Below, in pieces: positions 3,714 to 5,229 of a stretch of 5,229 bases of DNA. The first letter of the stretch is position 1, and every line of letters begins with the position of its first letter. This DNA comes from Planctomycetaceae bacterium. GTDB taxonomy: Bacteria; Planctomycetota; Planctomycetia; Pirellulales; Thermoguttaceae. The notes under the pieces were generated by a model that was given only the letters and a program-made list of their open reading frames with translations, did not search any database and was not told the origin of the DNA. The stretch is from NCBI GenBank assembly GCA_031282385.1, contig JAITDV010000397.1, positions 1-5,229 on the forward strand, in the 5' to 3' direction. Position numbers and translations under genes: made by a program.

Positions 3714-5156
3714 TTGAATCACGCAATTTATAGTACGTACAGTATAAAGTTTGAACAAATTAAACCATCAACCATATTAATTGTTTTGGCATATAGGGAA
3801 GCGCTTAATTATCTTGCATCGCGGACGCGTGTTATTGAGTTGTGTAATCAACTTGGCGGCAGGATTGCGATCTGTCCTGATTGGCATGGTCGGGTGATGA
3901 CTAGTAGTTGTGATGGTTTGGATGGTTATAGTTTTGGTTTAGTGAATGTTCCGGCAATAGATAATAACGAAAACAAAAACAAGAACGATGATTTTAGCGA
4001 AGAAGTTACGGGTTCTTTTGATATGTACGGCGGAGAAGATCAATTCACTCTTTCACCTGACAATGGTGCGTTTAGTCTTTATCATAATCAGGTTGTTAAA
4101 CCTCAATTTATTTCTGATTCGAAATTATTTGTGTTATCTGATAATGGTTTTAGTGAGGGTAAATTTATAACAGACACGGAACCTCCGGATCCTGAAATCA
4201 GAATGCGCCGTTCTGTTGGATTTAGCAACAAGATTGGAACGCAGTTTAATTTTGAGATTTCCCGTGTGGTGCGTTTGCTTGAGTTGGAGGAGATAGGGGA
4301 AATTTTTGGTCAAAGTGTAGCGGTGTCGTTGGAGCAAACGGACACATCTTATGTTGCGTTTCAAACCAGCAATACGATTGTGAATCGTGGAGCTTCGGTT
4401 ATGCGGGAGTTGGGGTTGGTGTCGATAAAGATCAGAAATATGTTGAATACGGAGATTGATTCGGTTGCGGTTGTTCCGTTTCGGACGGGGCGGGAAATTG
4501 AATTGGGACCAAGTTTTGGTGCGGATTTTTTTGATCTTGCGCCGCACAGTCAACTTCGTCAATTACCGCAAGCAGTATTGATTAGAGCGGATTGTAGGTA
4601 TCATTGCCAAGTAGGTATTCCACGCAACAGGGCAATACCTTTTCTTGGGTCGGTTGATTTTCGCAGCGGGAATTTGACGTTGGTTTCATTTAATTTACCG
4701 GAGAGTGCGTGGGAGTATGATTATTTGAGCAACGCTTTTTGTGAAGTGGAGGTTGATGCGGTGGATGCTTTTGATTCGGGTTCAGGGATTGATTTTGTCA
4801 GTACGCGCAACAACAGTATTTATTTACGGGACAGTGAGCTTGTGCGGCAAAATAGTGAGCGGTTGAAATTGCGGGTTGAAGATTCGGGCAATTTTAGGAT
4901 TGGTGAAATTAGTTCGTTGTATTCGGGCGAGGTTGTTCGGGTGTACAATCATGGAGGCTCGGATTCGGATATCAAACCAACTTTTAGGTATTGTGAATTT
5001 GATGTTTTTTCAATAGCGTGTGAACTTGTAAAAGGTGAAGCGTTGTCGCATGTGCAACATACATTACATATAAACGCCGACAACAAAACGCTTGCATTTA
5101 TTGCCAAAGAAGTATTGGGCGTAAATTATGAACAAGCTTACGCAAAAATACGGTAA
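3714..5156 (+). CDS. DUF6786 family protein, non-ATG start
   Basis: Up to 480 residues, function unknown. The blocks resemble DUF6786 proteins as I remember them: HGRVMTS (58-64), GYSFGLVN (71-78), GGEDQF (106-111), TDTEPPD (153-159), FQTSNTIVN (216-224), VVPFRTG (253-259), ELGP (263-266), GIPRNRAIPFLGS (301-313), and a C-terminal HVQHTLHI (446-453) with three histidines. No signal peptide or membrane segment is visible, although some relatives I recall are exported. The first in-frame ATG (3897) falls inside the conserved HGRVMTS block, so the start must be TTG or rarer. TTG 3714 is the widest reading used here. TTG 3786 would give MAYREALNYLAS, which fits the usual N-terminus better. Neither has a Shine-Dalgarno site. 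Residues about 348-400 appear to be an insertion relative to the family, ahead of a VVRVYNHGG block. The frame is open to a normal C-terminus, so it is probably functional. Confidence 0.8.
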   Translation: MNHAIYSTYSIKFEQIKPSTILIVLAYREALNYLASRTRVIELCNQLGGRIAICPDWHGRVMTSSCDGLDGYSFGLVNVPAIDNNENKNKNDDFSEEVTGSFDMYGGEDQFTLSPDNGAFSLYHNQVVKPQFISDSKLFVLSDNGFSEGKFITDTEPPDPEIRMRRSVGFSNKIGTQFNFEISRVVRLLELEEIGEIFGQSVAVSLEQTDTSYVAFQTSNTIVNRGASVMRELGLVSIKIRNMLNTEIDSVAVVPFRTGREIELGPSFGADFFDLAPHSQLRQLPQAVLIRADCRYHCQVGIPRNRAIPFLGSVDFRSGNLTLVSFNLPESAWEYDYLSNAFCEVEVDAVDAFDSGSGIDFVSTRNNSIYLRDSELVRQNSERLKLRVEDSGNFRIGEISSLYSGEVVRVYNHGGSDSDIKPTFRYCEFDVFSIACELVKGEALSHVQHTLHINADNKTLAFIAKEVLGVNYEQAYAKIR

Positions 5157-5229
5157 CTCTTCATTGTAACTATTCAACTTAGCACAATAACAGCTTGAAT
5201 TAGGGGTTAGATGGAAAGGTGTAAGGGGC
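5157..5229. other. 3' flank of the DUF6786 gene
   Basis: I see no gene or terminator hairpin here. One more AACTATTCA (5168-5176) occurs, a 9-mer that recurs in other intergenic stretches of the window. Confidence 0.4.

Noticed and set aside
3988..4170. Second plus-strand frame of 60 codons with a hydrophobic look.
   Set aside because: It overlaps the DUF6786-like gene in another frame, across the conserved GGEDQF block, and has no start signal of its own.
4134..4562. Minus-strand open frame of 142 codons.
   Set aside because: It is antisense to conserved parts of the DUF6786-like protein. Its Arg/Asn/Thr-rich sequence is what the G/T-rich coding strand would give by chance.

Overview
The window is an AT-rich stretch of a bacterial chromosome, most likely from the Planctomycetota. 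The evidence is a DUF1571-type exported protein (a family I know mainly from planctomycetes) and a DUF6786-type protein, plus weak or absent Shine-Dalgarno sites and long repeat-filled intergenic regions. The genus cannot be told from the sequence.

Three genes lie on the + strand, widely spaced and probably each its own transcription unit: a secreted DUF1571-like protein (513-1388) with a clear intrinsic terminator behind it, a YhcC/YtqA-like (TIGR01212-type) radical SAM protein (1823-2821), and a DUF6786-like protein (3714-5156) that has no usable ATG start. Nothing links the three in one pathway; they look like ordinary chromosomal genes.

The interest lies between the genes. Three copies of one small non-coding mobile element sit at 1-155 (reverse, cut by the window edge), 1505-1645 and 3371-3549. 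Each has an 18-bp terminal inverted repeat beginning AGACCTTTTC. The two complete copies are flanked by 3-bp target duplications (AAT and ATT), and each copy carries a central long palindrome. Two of the palindromes differ by paired substitutions on both arms that keep the stem intact. The second element sits inside a longer diverged intergenic repeat whose other copy (2970-3169) appears to preserve the empty target site, so the insertion can be read at base resolution.

Further repeats fill 2822-3713: a 30-bp inverted repeat (3089-3118 / 3334-3363) enclosing a double GCAGGCG hairpin (3199-3279), and an inverted copy (3643-3699) of the leader of the radical SAM gene. No transposase, tRNA, rRNA, CRISPR array or phage gene is visible. 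The best candidate for something undescribed is the palindrome-bearing MITE family; its mobilising enzyme must be encoded elsewhere.
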